DNA of 64,000 nucleotides from Fredinandcohnia quinoae (lineage in GTDB: Bacteria; Bacillota; Bacilli; Bacillales; Bacillaceae_L), in contig NZ_JAKTTI010000013.1 in NCBI RefSeq assembly GCF_022427965.1, positions 29,348 through 93,347 on the forward strand. The letters are read 5' to 3'. Shown piece by piece: positions 1 through 8,922 of this stretch. Below the pieces are notes generated by a model. It did no database searches. It saw only the letters and a program-made list of their open reading frames with translations, and was not told where the DNA came from. The translations under genes were made by a program, and so were the position numbers. How positions within the stretch are numbered: position 1 is the first letter of the stretch; every line of letters begins with the position of its first letter.

Positions 1-1295
1 TAAAGGCTTTATCGATTTTAGATGAGGTTATTGCTACAATCCGTAGTTCGAAGGATAAAAGGGATGCTAAAAATAACCTAATCAAAGAATTTGCCTTTAC
101 TGAACCACAGTCTGAAGCGATCGTATCCTTGCAATTATATCGCTTAACTAATACAGATATCACTGCATTAGAGCAGGAGTTTGCAGAACTTAATCATAAA
201 ATTATGGAATTAAATGAAATTTTAAATCATGAAGAAAAGCTCTTCCATGTCATTAAATCCGACCTGAAGCGGGTTAAAAAAACATACGCAGATGAGCGTC
301 GTTCGAAAATCGAAGACGAAATTGAAGAAATTAAAATTAACTTAGAAGTTATGATACCTTCTGAGGACGTAATTGTAACGGTCACTCAGGATGGTTATGT
401 CAAACGGACAAGTTTACGTTCACACGCTGCATCGAATGGGCAAGATTTCGGTATGAAGGATACGGATAGGCTTATAGGTAAATTTGAGATTAATACGACT
501 GATACTTTATTACTTTTCACTAATAAAGGTAATTATTTATATTGTCCAGTGCATGAGCTCCCTGATATACGGTGGAAGGATTTAGGACAACATGTTGCCA
601 ATATTATTAGTATTGATCGTGATGAGTTTATTGTGGAAGCAATTCCTGTTAAAGGCTTTGACTCGCCGGAGTTTTTACTGTTTATAACGAAAAATGGGAT
701 GGTTAAAAGGACAGAGCTTACTCACTACAAGGCACAACGCTATTCTAAGCCATTAGTTGCAATTAATTTGAAAAAAGACGATGAAGTAATTGATGTTCAC
801 CTAACAGATGGTAAAATGAACATTTTTCTAACAACAAATTATGGATATGCATTATGGTTTGATGAGGAAGAAGTAAATATCGTTGGGGCTAGAGCAGCAG
901 GGGTCAAAGGTATTAATCTAAAAGATGGGGATTATGTAATTTCGGGTAATATTTTTGCAGAATCTTTACCTAAGGATATAGGGATTATTACCCAACGTGG
1001 TGCGGTTAAAAAGATGAGGCTTACTGAATTTGAAAAAGCGACAAGGGCGAAGCGTGGGGTAGTAATGTTACGAGAGCTCAAAAACAACCCACATCGTATT
1101 GTCGGAAGTCATCTTGTTACTGCAATTGATGAAATTTTTATTAAAACACAAAATGGAAAGATTGAAGCGATACCGTCCAACACATTGCGTCCGAATGATC
1201 GATACAGTAATGGTTCATTTGTAATTGATTCAAATGACGCAGGAGAAGTCATTGATACATGGATTGTTACAACTGATAAAGAAGAAGAAAATTAA
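1..1295 (+). CDS. parC: DNA topoisomerase IV subunit A, C-terminal part (5' truncated by window)
   Basis: The reading frame is open from base 3, so the gene begins before the window; the TTG at 129 is internal. ParC is the breakage-reunion subunit of topoisomerase IV, which decatenates daughter chromosomes together with ParE. What is visible is the end of the coiled-coil/tower region (SLQLYRLTNTD, then a long charged helix) followed by the C-terminal beta-propeller with repeated blades (VTVTQDGYVKRT, LLFTNKGNYLY, LFITKNGMVKRTE, GIITQRGAVKK). These blades match the Gram-positive ParC/GyrA CTD family. ParC rather than GyrA is an inference from the shortness of the propeller and the acidic end; the distinguishing N-terminus is outside the window. 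A strong terminator follows the stop. Confidence 0.9.
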   Translation, partial: KALSILDEVIATIRSSKDKRDAKNNLIKEFAFTEPQSEAIVSLQLYRLTNTDITALEQEFAELNHKIMELNEILNHEEKLFHVIKSDLKRVKKTYADERRSKIEDEIEEIKINLEVMIPSEDVIVTVTQDGYVKRTSLRSHAASNGQDFGMKDTDRLIGKFEINTTDTLLLFTNKGNYLYCPVHELPDIRWKDLGQHVANIISIDRDEFIVEAIPVKGFDSPEFLLFITKNGMVKRTELTHYKAQRYSKPLVAINLKKDDEVIDVHLTDGKMNIFLTTNYGYALWFDEEEVNIVGARAAGVKGINLKDGDYVISGNIFAESLPKDIGIITQRGAVKKMRLTEFEKATRAKRGVVMLRELKNNPHRIVGSHLVTAIDEIFIKTQNGKIEAIPSNTLRPNDRYSNGSFVIDSNDAGEVIDTWIVTTDKEEEN

Positions 1296-1298
1296 TCA

Positions 1299-1335
1299 AA
1301 AAAGCTATTGGTATTTTAATATCAATAGCTTTTTA
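1299..1335 (+). terminator. Rho-independent terminator after parC
   Basis: AAAAAGCTATTG pairs with CAATAGCTTTTT, the helix extends through GTAT/ATAT with one G-T pair, and a T-run follows. It lies four bases after the parC stop. Confidence 0.85.
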
Positions 1336-1458
1336 ATAATTATTACCCAAAAACATTTTTAAAAAGATTTTTATTTTAAATAAAGCTACTTTCCTGTACA
1401 ATAAAAATATACATAAACTTGTGATTTTCTGATAGAAGAGGGTAGGTAAATATGAGAG

Positions 1459-2517
1459 ATGATGATTAAAAAGTACATAAATAAAAAAACGATTCTACTG
1501 CTTATTGCACTGATCGTTTTGATTTATCTGATACCACTATCAATACCGCTTATTCTGGCATTCTTAACTGCACTAATGTTAGACCCGATTGTCAATTTTT
1601 TGGTAAAAAATTATAAATTCAAACGTATATATTCCGTTACGGTAACATTTTTTGTTTTCTTAATCTTTTTACTATTAATTGGGTATTTAATCGTAACTGT
1701 AATCATAAATCAATTGATTATGTTTATCAAGAATATTCCATTCTATGTATCGGGACTGAACACGGAAAAAATTCAAACATTATTAGAGAAATGGGAAAAA
1801 TATTCTAAGGATTTACCGATTGAAGTCATTGATTCGATTGAAAATACTTTATATTCTCTAAAAGACCTTTTAATTGTATTTGCTAAAAATATTACAGAAG
1901 GAACATTTGGGATTGTTTCGAGTATCCCTGAATTTCTTTTAGAGTTAATTGTGTATCTTGTAGCCGCCTTTTTATTTTTAAATGAAGTACCAAAAATCAA
2001 ATCGAGAATAAAAGAAATGCTGCATGAATCTACAATTGAAAAAGTACAAATTGTAACAACCCAGTTAAAACGGTTGATAATTGGATTTTTAAAAGCTCAA
2101 ATTGTTTTTAGTGGCCTAACATTCATCTTAACGTTTTTAGGTCTGTATATCCTGGATGTTAAGTATATCCTGGTACTAACCTTATTAGTCGTATTAGTAG
2201 ATTTATTACCTATACTTGGGGCGGGTTCCTTCCTAGTACCTTGGGCTGTATTTGGTTTTATTAATGATAATCAAACCCTTGGTTTTGGGCTTATAATTCT
2301 ATTTTTAGTCATTACAATCGTACGAAAAATAGTGGAGCCTAAAATCTATTCAACAAATTTCGGTATTAGTGCATTAGCAGCATTAATCAGCATGTATTTA
2401 GGATTTAAAATTATGGGGATTCTTGGGTTATTGTTAGGACCAGCAATTGTCGTATTTTATGATTCCTTAACGAAAGCAGGGTTAATTAATATTAATTTTA
2501 AATCGAATAAACTTTAA
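1459..2517 (+). CDS. AI-2E family transporter (PerM/YdbI-like membrane protein)
   Basis: A 352-residue polytopic membrane protein. About seven to eight hydrophobic segments are visible: two near the N-terminus (residues 10-45), one at 58-85, then a soluble stretch (about 95-150), then a cluster from about 155 to 340. The C-terminal half carries LLPILGAGSFLVPWA and the final GLLLGPAIVVFYDSL, which are typical of the AI-2E transporter family (PF01594). Members export small molecules or act as Na+/H+ antiporters, and the substrate here cannot be read from sequence. The start is one of two adjacent ATGs; an upstream ATG at 1452 is closed by a stop after five codons. It appears monocistronic, closed by a bidirectional terminator. 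Confidence 0.85.
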   Translation: MMIKKYINKKTILLLIALIVLIYLIPLSIPLILAFLTALMLDPIVNFLVKNYKFKRIYSVTVTFFVFLIFLLLIGYLIVTVIINQLIMFIKNIPFYVSGLNTEKIQTLLEKWEKYSKDLPIEVIDSIENTLYSLKDLLIVFAKNITEGTFGIVSSIPEFLLELIVYLVAAFLFLNEVPKIKSRIKEMLHESTIEKVQIVTTQLKRLIIGFLKAQIVFSGLTFILTFLGLYILDVKYILVLTLLVVLVDLLPILGAGSFLVPWAVFGFINDNQTLGFGLIILFLVITIVRKIVEPKIYSTNFGISALAALISMYLGFKIMGILGLLLGPAIVVFYDSLTKAGLININFKSNKL

Positions 2518-2530
2518 CTTATGTTAATAG

Positions 2531-2569
2531 AGGCGCATCTTTTCATTATTTAGAAAAGATGCGCCTTTT
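2531..2569. terminator. Bidirectional terminator between convergent genes
   Basis: AGGCGCATCTTTTC and GAAAAGATGCGCCT form a 14-bp perfect stem with an 8-base loop, T-rich on the plus side and A-rich before it. It separates the AI-2E gene from the convergent alaX-like gene. Confidence 0.9.
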
Positions 2570-2576
2570 ACATTTA

Positions 2577-3755
2577 CTACATATAATCATTTAACGAATC
2601 CATAACATATTGTTTGAAAGCTTCCAGCTCATTTACATTCTGGAAACTTGCTTGTGCGGAATTTTTATTCCCACCGCCTTTTCCATTAAAGCGTGAGAGT
2701 TCTTCTTTAAAAAGCTGACCACAATGAATAGACATTGAACCATTATGTGTGAGTAATAATTTGTTTTCTAGTAAAGTAATCAACAAAATAGGGGAGCTAG
2801 TTAGCTCAGTTAGATGACTTGATATTCCCTGAAGTTCTTTTAGGGTTTTATCAGGATATTCTTGCTTGATTATTTTCTCCTTATGATTTTTGATGAGCTC
2901 GTTGGCGATGAAATGATTGTTTTCGGTTTTTAGTGTATCAATCTGTTTTTGAAGTTGTTTTATTTCATTATCTAGTTTCGTAATCTTATCTAACAGTCCC
3001 TCTCGATTTGTACTATAATTTGCAGCAACAGCTGTTAAAACAGTATGTGTTTCTTGATAATCATGAAGGGCACGCCAGCCACATTTAAAATAAACGCGTG
3101 TATTTCCTTTGCTTTTTTCAGTTTTTAATAGTTTTAGAATGCCAAGTTCTCCGGTTTTTGACACATGTGTTCCCGCACATGCCGACGTGTCAATGTTTCC
3201 GATTTGAACGATTCTTATATCCTCATCTATATCCGGCTGTTTACGGAGAGGGAGGGAGCTTAATTCTTCTTTTGTTACAAAAAAGGTAGTAATATCATGA
3301 TTTTCATAAATATATTGATTCACTTGTTGCTCAATCTGAAGTAGTTGAGATTCAGTAAGCTCAGGAATACTTAAATCAATCGAAACAATTTCCTTACCTA
3401 AATGGAAACTGGAGGTATGTGCATCAAATAAATCAATACAAACTGCAGAAAGGATGTGTTGACCAGTATGCTGTTGCATATGATCCAATCTCCGATTCCA
3501 ATCTAATTGACATTGAACTTCGTTTGAAAGTGGGGGATGGGGAAGTTTATGATAGACCTCACCATTTTCACTATATACATCAATTACCTCAATATCATTA
3601 ATATACCCTGTATCGGCAGGTTGACCGCCGCCTTCAGGATAGAAGGCAGTTTCCTCGAGGGTAACAATAAACTCCTGATCTTTTTGAAATATATCTTTAA
3701 CCTTTGTAGCCCATGATGATAAATATGGGGAGGAGTAATAAAGTTTCACAGCCAA
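2577..3755 (-). CDS. Alanyl-tRNA editing protein AlaX-L (AlaRS editing-domain homologue)
   Basis: 392 residues. Free-standing AlaX proteins hydrolyse mischarged Ser- or Gly-tRNA(Ala). The N-terminal beta-barrel has FYPEGGGQPADTG, the editing site has the zinc ligands HMQQHTGQH (HxxxH) and CAGTHVSKTGE (CxxxH), then a coiled coil at about 255-295 and a DHHA1-like C-terminal domain ending in GKGGGNKNSAQAS. The size and DHHA1-like tail fit the long AlaX class. The start is a TTG (TTG GCT GTG) with AAGGAAG seven bases upstream; no ATG fits better. It is transcribed alone, convergent with the AI-2E gene. Confidence 0.9.
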   Translation of the reverse strand: MAVKLYYSSPYLSSWATKVKDIFQKDQEFIVTLEETAFYPEGGGQPADTGYINDIEVIDVYSENGEVYHKLPHPPLSNEVQCQLDWNRRLDHMQQHTGQHILSAVCIDLFDAHTSSFHLGKEIVSIDLSIPELTESQLLQIEQQVNQYIYENHDITTFFVTKEELSSLPLRKQPDIDEDIRIVQIGNIDTSACAGTHVSKTGELGILKLLKTEKSKGNTRVYFKCGWRALHDYQETHTVLTAVAANYSTNREGLLDKITKLDNEIKQLQKQIDTLKTENNHFIANELIKNHKEKIIKQEYPDKTLKELQGISSHLTELTSSPILLITLLENKLLLTHNGSMSIHCGQLFKEELSRFNGKGGGNKNSAQASFQNVNELEAFKQYVMDSLNDYM

Positions 3756-4007
3756 TATAATCTTCCTTTCAAAATGATCTATGTAATAGTTTAAAGATAA
3801 TAGAAGAGTGAAAATTTATCAACTTACTATTGTATTAAAAACGCTAGTAGGTTTTTATTTTATATAATTAAAATCTGTTTATCAATAAAAATAATATAAA
3901 TATTGATAAAGTTTTATTGCAAAACGATAAATTATGTGTTAAATTTCAGAATGACAATAAATAAGTGAGATGCTTTTTGTTGAACGAAGCGAAGGGAATG
4001 GATAAAC

Positions 4008-4826
4008 ATGAGATCACTAAAACAGCTTGTTCATTTTGGGTGGGTGCAGACATTATCATGTTTGTTTCCTGTCGTAATTTTTGCCTCTTTGGCTATTACT
4101 AAAATTCTGCCACTTCCTTACCTATCTCGATATGACTGGTTGCTCATCATCTGCCTTCTGATGCAGTGGTGGATGGTGTATTCTAGGCTTGAAACACTCG
4201 ATGAACTAAAGGTAATCACAGTGTTTCACCTTATTGGACTTGCGCTTGAAGTTTTTAAAACACATATGGGATCATGGTCTTATCCAGAGGAAGGATATTT
4301 CAAAATATTTGGAGTGCCTTTGTATAGTGGATTCATGTACGCAAGTGTAGCTAGCTATCTTTGCCAGGCATGGAGGAGGATGAAGGTTGAACTAGTTAAG
4401 TGGCCTTCGTATTACCTGGTTGTCCCACTTGCAGCTGCAATTTATTTTAATTTTTTTACCCACCATTATTTGATTGACATGCGTTGGTGGTTATCTGGTA
4501 TCGTTATGATTGTCTTTTGGAAGTCATGGGTCACATACGAGGTGAATGGAACTGGTTATCGTATGCCACTTGCATTTTCTTTTGTACTTATTGGCTTTTT
4601 TATCTGGATAGCTGAAAATATTGCAACGTTTTTTGGCGCTTGGGAATATCCAAACCAAAATGATGCATGGAGTCTCGTTCATTTAGGAAAGGTGAGTTCA
4701 TGGCTATTATTAGTGATAGTTAGCTTTTTGATTGTAGCCACATTAAAACAGGTAAAAGGGGATTATTCCACAAAGATGAGAATGGAAGAGAACAACAACA
4801 TACCCGGAGGTGGAAAATGTCTATGA
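4008..4826 (+). CDS. DUF817 family integral membrane protein (YoaT-like)
   Basis: 272 residues, Trp/Tyr-rich, with seven to eight membrane segments and short loops. Conserved-looking stretches GSWSYPEEGYFKIFGVPLY (about residue 92) and FFGAWEYPNQ (about 218) match the DUF817 family, to which I believe B. subtilis YoaT belongs; its function is not established. These WxYP loops loosely recall membrane carotenoid-modifying enzymes, which is only an impression. The ATG follows AGCGAAGGGAATGG. Its last 10 bases overlap the next gene, an UppS-like prenyltransferase, so the two are translationally coupled and probably share a polyprenyl-linked role. Confidence 0.8.
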   Translation: MRSLKQLVHFGWVQTLSCLFPVVIFASLAITKILPLPYLSRYDWLLIICLLMQWWMVYSRLETLDELKVITVFHLIGLALEVFKTHMGSWSYPEEGYFKIFGVPLYSGFMYASVASYLCQAWRRMKVELVKWPSYYLVVPLAAAIYFNFFTHHYLIDMRWWLSGIVMIVFWKSWVTYEVNGTGYRMPLAFSFVLIGFFIWIAENIATFFGAWEYPNQNDAWSLVHLGKVSSWLLLVIVSFLIVATLKQVKGDYSTKMRMEENNNIPGGGKCL

Positions 4827-5578
4827 AAATACCTTTTTTCAATAACAAACATTCGGAAGAATCTTTGTATTATCCGGAAGATAATACACCGAATCATATA
4901 GCAATAATTATGGATGGAAATGGACGCTGGGCAGGGAAGCGAGGCATGGTAAGAGCTGCTGGCCATAAAGAAGGAGTATCTACAGTCGTAAAGATTGTCA
5001 ATGCAGCAGTCAAATGTAAGGTGAAGGTTCTGACACTTTATACGTTTTCCAAGGAAAACTGGAAACGACCAAAGACTGAAATAGACTTTATATTGAGACT
5101 TCCCAAAGAGTTTCTACAAATTTATCTACCAGAACTTATATCTAATAATGTACGAATTGAGGTAATCGGTGATATGGAGAACCTTCCAACCTATACACGT
5201 GAAGCCGTACAGTATGCAATAGATCGTACAGTGGATAATGATGGTCTTCAGATGAATATTGCACTTAACTATGGAAGCAGACACGAGATTTTACATGCAA
5301 TGAAAGAGATGATAACGGATATAAACAATGCAAAATTATCACTGGATGAACTGGACGAACGGCAGTTTTCAGGATACCTGTATACAGCTGGTATGAAAGA
5401 CCCTGACCTTCTAATTCGTACGGGAGGGGAAAAACGCTTGAGCAATTTCCTGCTTTGGCAGCTTGCCTACACAGAATTCTGGTTTACAGATGTGTTGTGG
5501 CCGGATTTCACAGAGAAGGAATTTCTGCTAGCAGTGGAAGAATATCGGAAACGAAAAAGAAGGTTTGGCGGAATATAA
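4817..5578 (+). CDS. UppS-like cis-prenyltransferase (undecaprenyl diphosphate synthase family)
   Basis: 253 residues, the usual length for the family. The family condenses isopentenyl diphosphate units onto an allylic diphosphate with cis geometry. The catalytic Asp lies in IIMDGNGRWA, followed by the H-loop (AGHKEG), TLYTFSKENWKRP, and the C-terminal DLLIRTGGEKRLSNFLLWQ and AYTEFWFTDVLWPDF motifs that bind diphosphate. GGAGG precedes the ATG by six bases. The chromosomal uppS normally sits with cdsA, dxr and frr in Bacillus; this copy instead follows a DUF817 gene, so it is probably a second paralogue making a dedicated polyprenyl product. That last point is inference. Confidence 0.88.
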   Translation: MSMKIPFFNNKHSEESLYYPEDNTPNHIAIIMDGNGRWAGKRGMVRAAGHKEGVSTVVKIVNAAVKCKVKVLTLYTFSKENWKRPKTEIDFILRLPKEFLQIYLPELISNNVRIEVIGDMENLPTYTREAVQYAIDRTVDNDGLQMNIALNYGSRHEILHAMKEMITDINNAKLSLDELDERQFSGYLYTAGMKDPDLLIRTGGEKRLSNFLLWQLAYTEFWFTDVLWPDFTEKEFLLAVEEYRKRKRRFGGI

Positions 5579-5689
5579 GTAGTGAACATCTGTAATTTGC
5601 AGATGCTATCCGTTAAGATTTGAAAAAATCTTTGGTTCATCATAAAAATATTATGTAAACTAATTTAATAATGATAAGAGGGGGGATTC

Positions 5690-6043
5690 TTACTTATTTT
5701 CTTTTCTATTTTCAAGCACATAGTTCATTCCAATTTCAATTAGCGTATTTGTTTGGGTTTTTAACTTTTTTGCACGATCTTTTAGTTGATTATATTGAAC
5801 TTCACTAAAAGTTGTACCTAGTTGTTTTCGATCTAAAGGTTTTGCAGGCGGTATTAAATCTTTTTGTTTTTTATATGTAATTAAGACATAGTCAATTCCT
5901 TCTTCAATTAAGGAGTTATAAGGCTTATCCAATTTTTCAGCAAGAAGCTTAATGTTCTGTAATAGGCTTTGACTAATAGTCGTGTTTTTAGTTACACGGT
6001 CAGGATTATAGGTTCTAATTTTGCTTTCGTAAGGCAAGATCAT
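5690..6043 (-). CDS. Small basic protein with two ribbon-helix-helix-like repeats
   Basis: About 117 residues. Two similar segments follow one another: TTISQSLLQNIKLLAEKLDK...LIEEGIDYVL and TTFSEVQYNQLKDRAKKLKT...LIEIGMNYVLENR. Each looks like the beta-strand plus two helices of a MetJ/Arc-type (RHH) DNA-binding unit, giving a single-chain pseudo-dimer. I do not recognise a named family. The start is set at the ATG at 6043, preceded by AAGGAG three bases upstream (a TTG two codons later has better spacing); the frame stays open to a GTG at 6091 that has no ribosome binding site. A role in regulation or as an antitoxin is only inferred. It borders a recombinase gene. Confidence 0.6.
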   Translation of the reverse strand: MILPYESKIRTYNPDRVTKNTTISQSLLQNIKLLAEKLDKPYNSLIEEGIDYVLITYKKQKDLIPPAKPLDRKQLGTTFSEVQYNQLKDRAKKLKTQTNTLIEIGMNYVLENRKENK

Positions 6044-6373
6044 TAACTCCTTATATGAGAAATTACTGTATTTTTGATAAAAGTATATCACAACAGCCGA
6101 AAATTAGGCATGTTGATTTATTGTTATTTTTTTATATTTAATTAACTAGCTTCCGAGAATATATATTATGTAAACTTGTAAAAGTGTAATAATACCAATA
6201 ACCCGAAGTACTTAGTTCAGATATGATTCATTATCGGGACCTCTTCGCATCACCTACTCCATGACTACTGTTACGGTGAAGTTAATCCTATGAAATGAAA
6301 ATGTGTCATTTATTGTTCAAGAACTTAAAAACAATGACTCGAACCCATAATAGATATATTATAACATTAATAG

Positions 6374-6412
6374 AACCCACCACGCCTCTTAACAAAGCGG
6401 ACCAAGGTGGGT
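6374..6412 (+). terminator. Weak terminator-like hairpin
   Basis: ACCCACC pairs with GGTGGGT across a 25-base loop, followed by CATTTTATTTT. The large loop makes it a weak candidate. Confidence 0.35.
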
Positions 6413-6427
6413 CATTTTATTTTAAGG

Positions 6428-6460
6428 AGAAGTGAACTAAAATATGTTCGCTTCTTTTTT
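6428..6460 (+). terminator. Orphan rho-independent terminator
   Basis: AGAAGTGAAC pairs with GTTCGCTTCT (one G-T pair) over an 8-base loop and runs into TTTTTT. No annotated plus-strand gene lies upstream of it, so it may end a small RNA or a decayed gene. Confidence 0.6.
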
Positions 6461-6697
6461 ATTTAGTGATTGAATACTAAATCCTTTATTTCCATCCTAA
6501 CTTGAATGCTCTATAAAGAATTTTTCTTTATCAAATTTAACTCTCGATATGTTCCAATAGCTCTCTAACAAAATTAATGACCAATGACCTTAGAAAAGAA
6601 AATTAATTTCGTCTGAGAGCGAATCTCAGACACCAGAAAAAATAGAAAAGTTTTAAGTAAATTATTATATCGAACAAATAATTTATGATAATATATA

Positions 6698-6726
6698 AGT
6701 AAAGATAAGTAAGAGTTATCTTTACT
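6698..6726. promoter_or_regulatory. 11-bp perfect inverted repeat upstream of the recombinase gene
   Basis: AGTAAAGATAA, seven bases, then TTATCTTTACT. It lies 45 bases before the recombinase start and could be an operator or a recombination site. Confidence 0.5.
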
Positions 6727-6771
6727 ATACATAATAAAATTATTGACAACTTGAAATTAGGAGACTAAAAA

Positions 6772-7890
6772 ATGAATGATTTAACCATTTTGAATCACAT
6801 GACAAGTGAACAATATTTAATGCAATTGCAAAAACAATTAGAACACCGACACTTGCTTGATGAAAATAGAAACCTCTCCCTATCGGATAGTTCTGAGCAA
6901 GAATTTTTGGAGTTATTCTTTTTTGAAAAAATTTTTACTCAAGATAAGCAACTTTCTCCCCATACAATTAAAGCATACCGTTCGGATGCTAAAACGCTGC
7001 TTATCTATTTAATGGATCATTCGCTATCTTTTCGGGACATCGGTTTTCCGGAAGTAAAAGCATACAATAAGTATATAAAAGAAAAATATGCAGCTAAATC
7101 TGCGATAAGAAAATTAGAGTTTTTTCGAAGATTATTAGATTTTGGGTATGAAACACAATTCTATAAAGCTCATCTTTCTACCTGGATCTCAAAACCTACG
7201 TCTAAAAAAGGACATCATATTATAGAAGAAACTAGTTCAGAGGATGCACAAACTCGCGTTCAAGTTCGAGAATTGAATCAAAAAGATGCGGAATATTTGA
7301 TTTCCTTCTTTCCTAAAATTGTGAAGGCAAACAGAAATCGTGAACAGTTAGAAAAACGTAATCTATTGATAGCCTACCTTCTCTATACGACAGGTCTGCG
7401 TGCTAGTGAGCTATTAAGTTTGAATTGGGGAAGTTTTCGTTATAATCGCCAAGGTCATTTATATGCGGATGTGATTGGTAAAGGGAAAAAACCAAGAACC
7501 ATTCCTATCAAAGATGAGACGACAGAGGTATTATTCAATTATCGAAGGAGCCTAGGAGAGTCGATTGACATAGACCCAGAGGACATTAGTCCACTTTTTT
7601 TCGCTCTATACAATAAAAAGGAACCGTGTGAACATAAAAAGCGGTTAACCTATCCGGCTCTTTATAAAATTGTGAAGGAAGCCGTTCATTTGGCAGGGAA
7701 AAATTCGAATGTCTCACCGCACTGGTTCCGTCACACATTTGTAACCATGTTACTCGAAAATGATGTTCCACTTGCGGTAGTGAAAGATTGGGCCGGTCAT
7801 TCAGATATCTCAACCACTAATATCTACTTGGAACGTGTAAATCAAGATAATACACATGTTCATTTACATAATGTGAATATGTTTAGATGA
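6772..7890 (+). CDS. Tyrosine recombinase / integrase (XerC/D-like, phage integrase family)
   Basis: 372 residues. An N-terminal SAM-like core-binding domain (about 45-140; LSPHTIKAYRSDAKTLLIYL) precedes the catalytic domain. Catalytic residues are visible: Arg in YTTGLRASELLSLNW, Lys in GKGKKPRTIP, the HxxRH box in HWFRHTFVTMLL, His in AGHSDISTTNIY, and the nucleophile Tyr in TTNIYLERV. TTAGGAG precedes the ATG. It is not XerC, XerD or CodV in context; it sits alone in a region with an RHH-like protein, a decayed peptidase and a GNAT protein, so it probably marks a small mobile or formerly mobile segment. No att direct repeats were recognised. Confidence 0.9.
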   Translation: MNDLTILNHMTSEQYLMQLQKQLEHRHLLDENRNLSLSDSSEQEFLELFFFEKIFTQDKQLSPHTIKAYRSDAKTLLIYLMDHSLSFRDIGFPEVKAYNKYIKEKYAAKSAIRKLEFFRRLLDFGYETQFYKAHLSTWISKPTSKKGHHIIEETSSEDAQTRVQVRELNQKDAEYLISFFPKIVKANRNREQLEKRNLLIAYLLYTTGLRASELLSLNWGSFRYNRQGHLYADVIGKGKKPRTIPIKDETTEVLFNYRRSLGESIDIDPEDISPLFFALYNKKEPCEHKKRLTYPALYKIVKEAVHLAGKNSNVSPHWFRHTFVTMLLENDVPLAVVKDWAGHSDISTTNIYLERVNQDNTHVHLHNVNMFR

Positions 7891-7967
7891 ACTTAACGAT
7901 GCTATCTCTTTTAGAAATACCAATAGGTAACGACGTAATTGGCTTTTAAGGATCAATCAAGATAAAT

Positions 7968-8012
7968 AAAGCCTAGTTCTTCCGTATTTTCAGCGAAGAA
8001 TTAGGCTTTTTA
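7968..8012. terminator. Terminator after the recombinase
   Basis: AAAGCCTAGTTCTTC pairs with GAAGAATTAGGCTTT (one G-T pair) over a 12-base loop, then TTTT. It also has an A-run on the other side, so it may serve the convergent S51 peptidase gene. Confidence 0.85.
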
Positions 8013-8052
8013 ACTTCAACATACATTCATTAATCAAATTTTACCTGTAGAT

Positions 8053-8678
8053 TCATTCAATGATAATTACTTCTCCATCCCTCAACGCTTTAAATAGAGT
8101 TTTATTCTCAATCATATATTCTATCGCTCTATTCATAATGATAGATTCTCGGTGGTCTGATTTATAATGTGGGACAATTACATAATTCAATATACGTAAA
8201 CCTTCCCAAATTGTTTGATGCTCTTCCCCATACGGCTTCTGCTCAGGTTCATCTGCTAAATGAATGCCTTTTAACGTTGGACCAAGGATACAGCAGCCCG
8301 CACTATATCCTCCATACAGAATGTCTCTTTTTTCGCTATAATATTTTTTAATAATTTCATCAAAACCACTTAGCCTCATAGCTTGTGCCAGAACAAAAGT
8401 ATTTCCACCTCTTACCCAAATTACATCGTATTGATCAAGCTTTTCTTTCAATTCTTCGTGGTTACTAAAGTACTTTTTCAAATCCAATATATCCACTGTG
8501 AAACCTATTCTTTGAAGATCTGATATGTCCGCTGCATCACTCATATTTTTTCTTTCTAAATCAGTCGCAAAATCCAATGCATTATTGATATACGCTACTT
8601 TTTTATTGCTTTTTTTAGTTAACTCTATTAGTATCTGCTCTTCATTCCCAATTTATAAGATGAAAGATAAAATTTCAT
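8053..8678 (-). pseudogene. S51-type peptidase (dipeptidase E-like), frameshifted near its start
   Basis: The 174-codon open frame ending at 8053 lacks a proper N-terminus. An ATG at 8678 with an ideal GGAGG five bases upstream reads MKFYLSSYKLG and then stops within six codons, while the frame one base over reads GNEEQILIELTKKSNKKVAYINNALDFATDLER and runs on through the peptidase. Restoring one A near 8643-8649 (GGAATGAA to GGAAATGAA) joins the two perfectly into a protein of about 208 residues. The catalytic Ser lies in YGGYSAGCCI, and VIVPHYKSDHRES follows, as in peptidase E/S51 (class I glutamine amidotransferase-like fold). The gene is either inactive, expressed by frameshifting, or carries a sequencing error. 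Confidence 0.8.
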
Positions 8679-8713
8679 AATATCCTCCAGTTTACTAGTA
8701 AATAATTTTAAAA

Positions 8714-8851
8714 TTATTTAGTATGCTTCTTTGCGATTGCTTTCGCATCTTTCATGAATTTGTTCTTCGACTTTGAATGGTTCTCTGTTTTCATTTCATT
8801 AATAAAGTCCTTTGCGTTACCTCCAATAATTTTCTTAGCACCTAGTTTCAT
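8714..8851 (-). CDS. Small basic hypothetical protein, 45 residues
   Basis: An ORF starting at ATG 8851 with GGTGGTGG a few bases upstream reads MKLGAKKIIGGNAKDFINEM and ends in a Lys/Ala-rich amphipathic helix (KFMKDAKAIAKKHTK). It is rich in Lys, with no Cys and no membrane segment. I do not recognise a family. It lies between the GNAT gene and the decayed peptidase, on the same strand. It could be a small nucleic-acid-binding protein or an unconstrained short ORF; the ribosome binding site and codon use favour a real gene. Confidence 0.5.
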   Translation of the reverse strand: MKLGAKKIIGGNAKDFINEMKTENHSKSKNKFMKDAKAIAKKHTK

Positions 8852-8922
8852 ATATCCACCACCATATAAAGGTTATTTATACATTTATATCCCCTTACAT
8901 GACAATTTATTCTGGAAATCTA

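Larger units (their letters stand above)
6044..6771. other. Long intergenic region with several hairpins, no gene recognised
   Basis: About 730 bases without a convincing ORF on either strand. It holds two terminator-like hairpins (near 6374-6412 and 6428-6460), a perfect 8-bp hairpin GTCTGAGA/TCTCAGAC with a 5-base loop at 6611-6631, and an 11-bp inverted repeat at 6698-6726. The stretch 6200-6300 is unexplained and could be a gene remnant or a small RNA ending at the 6428-6460 terminator. Confidence 0.5.
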
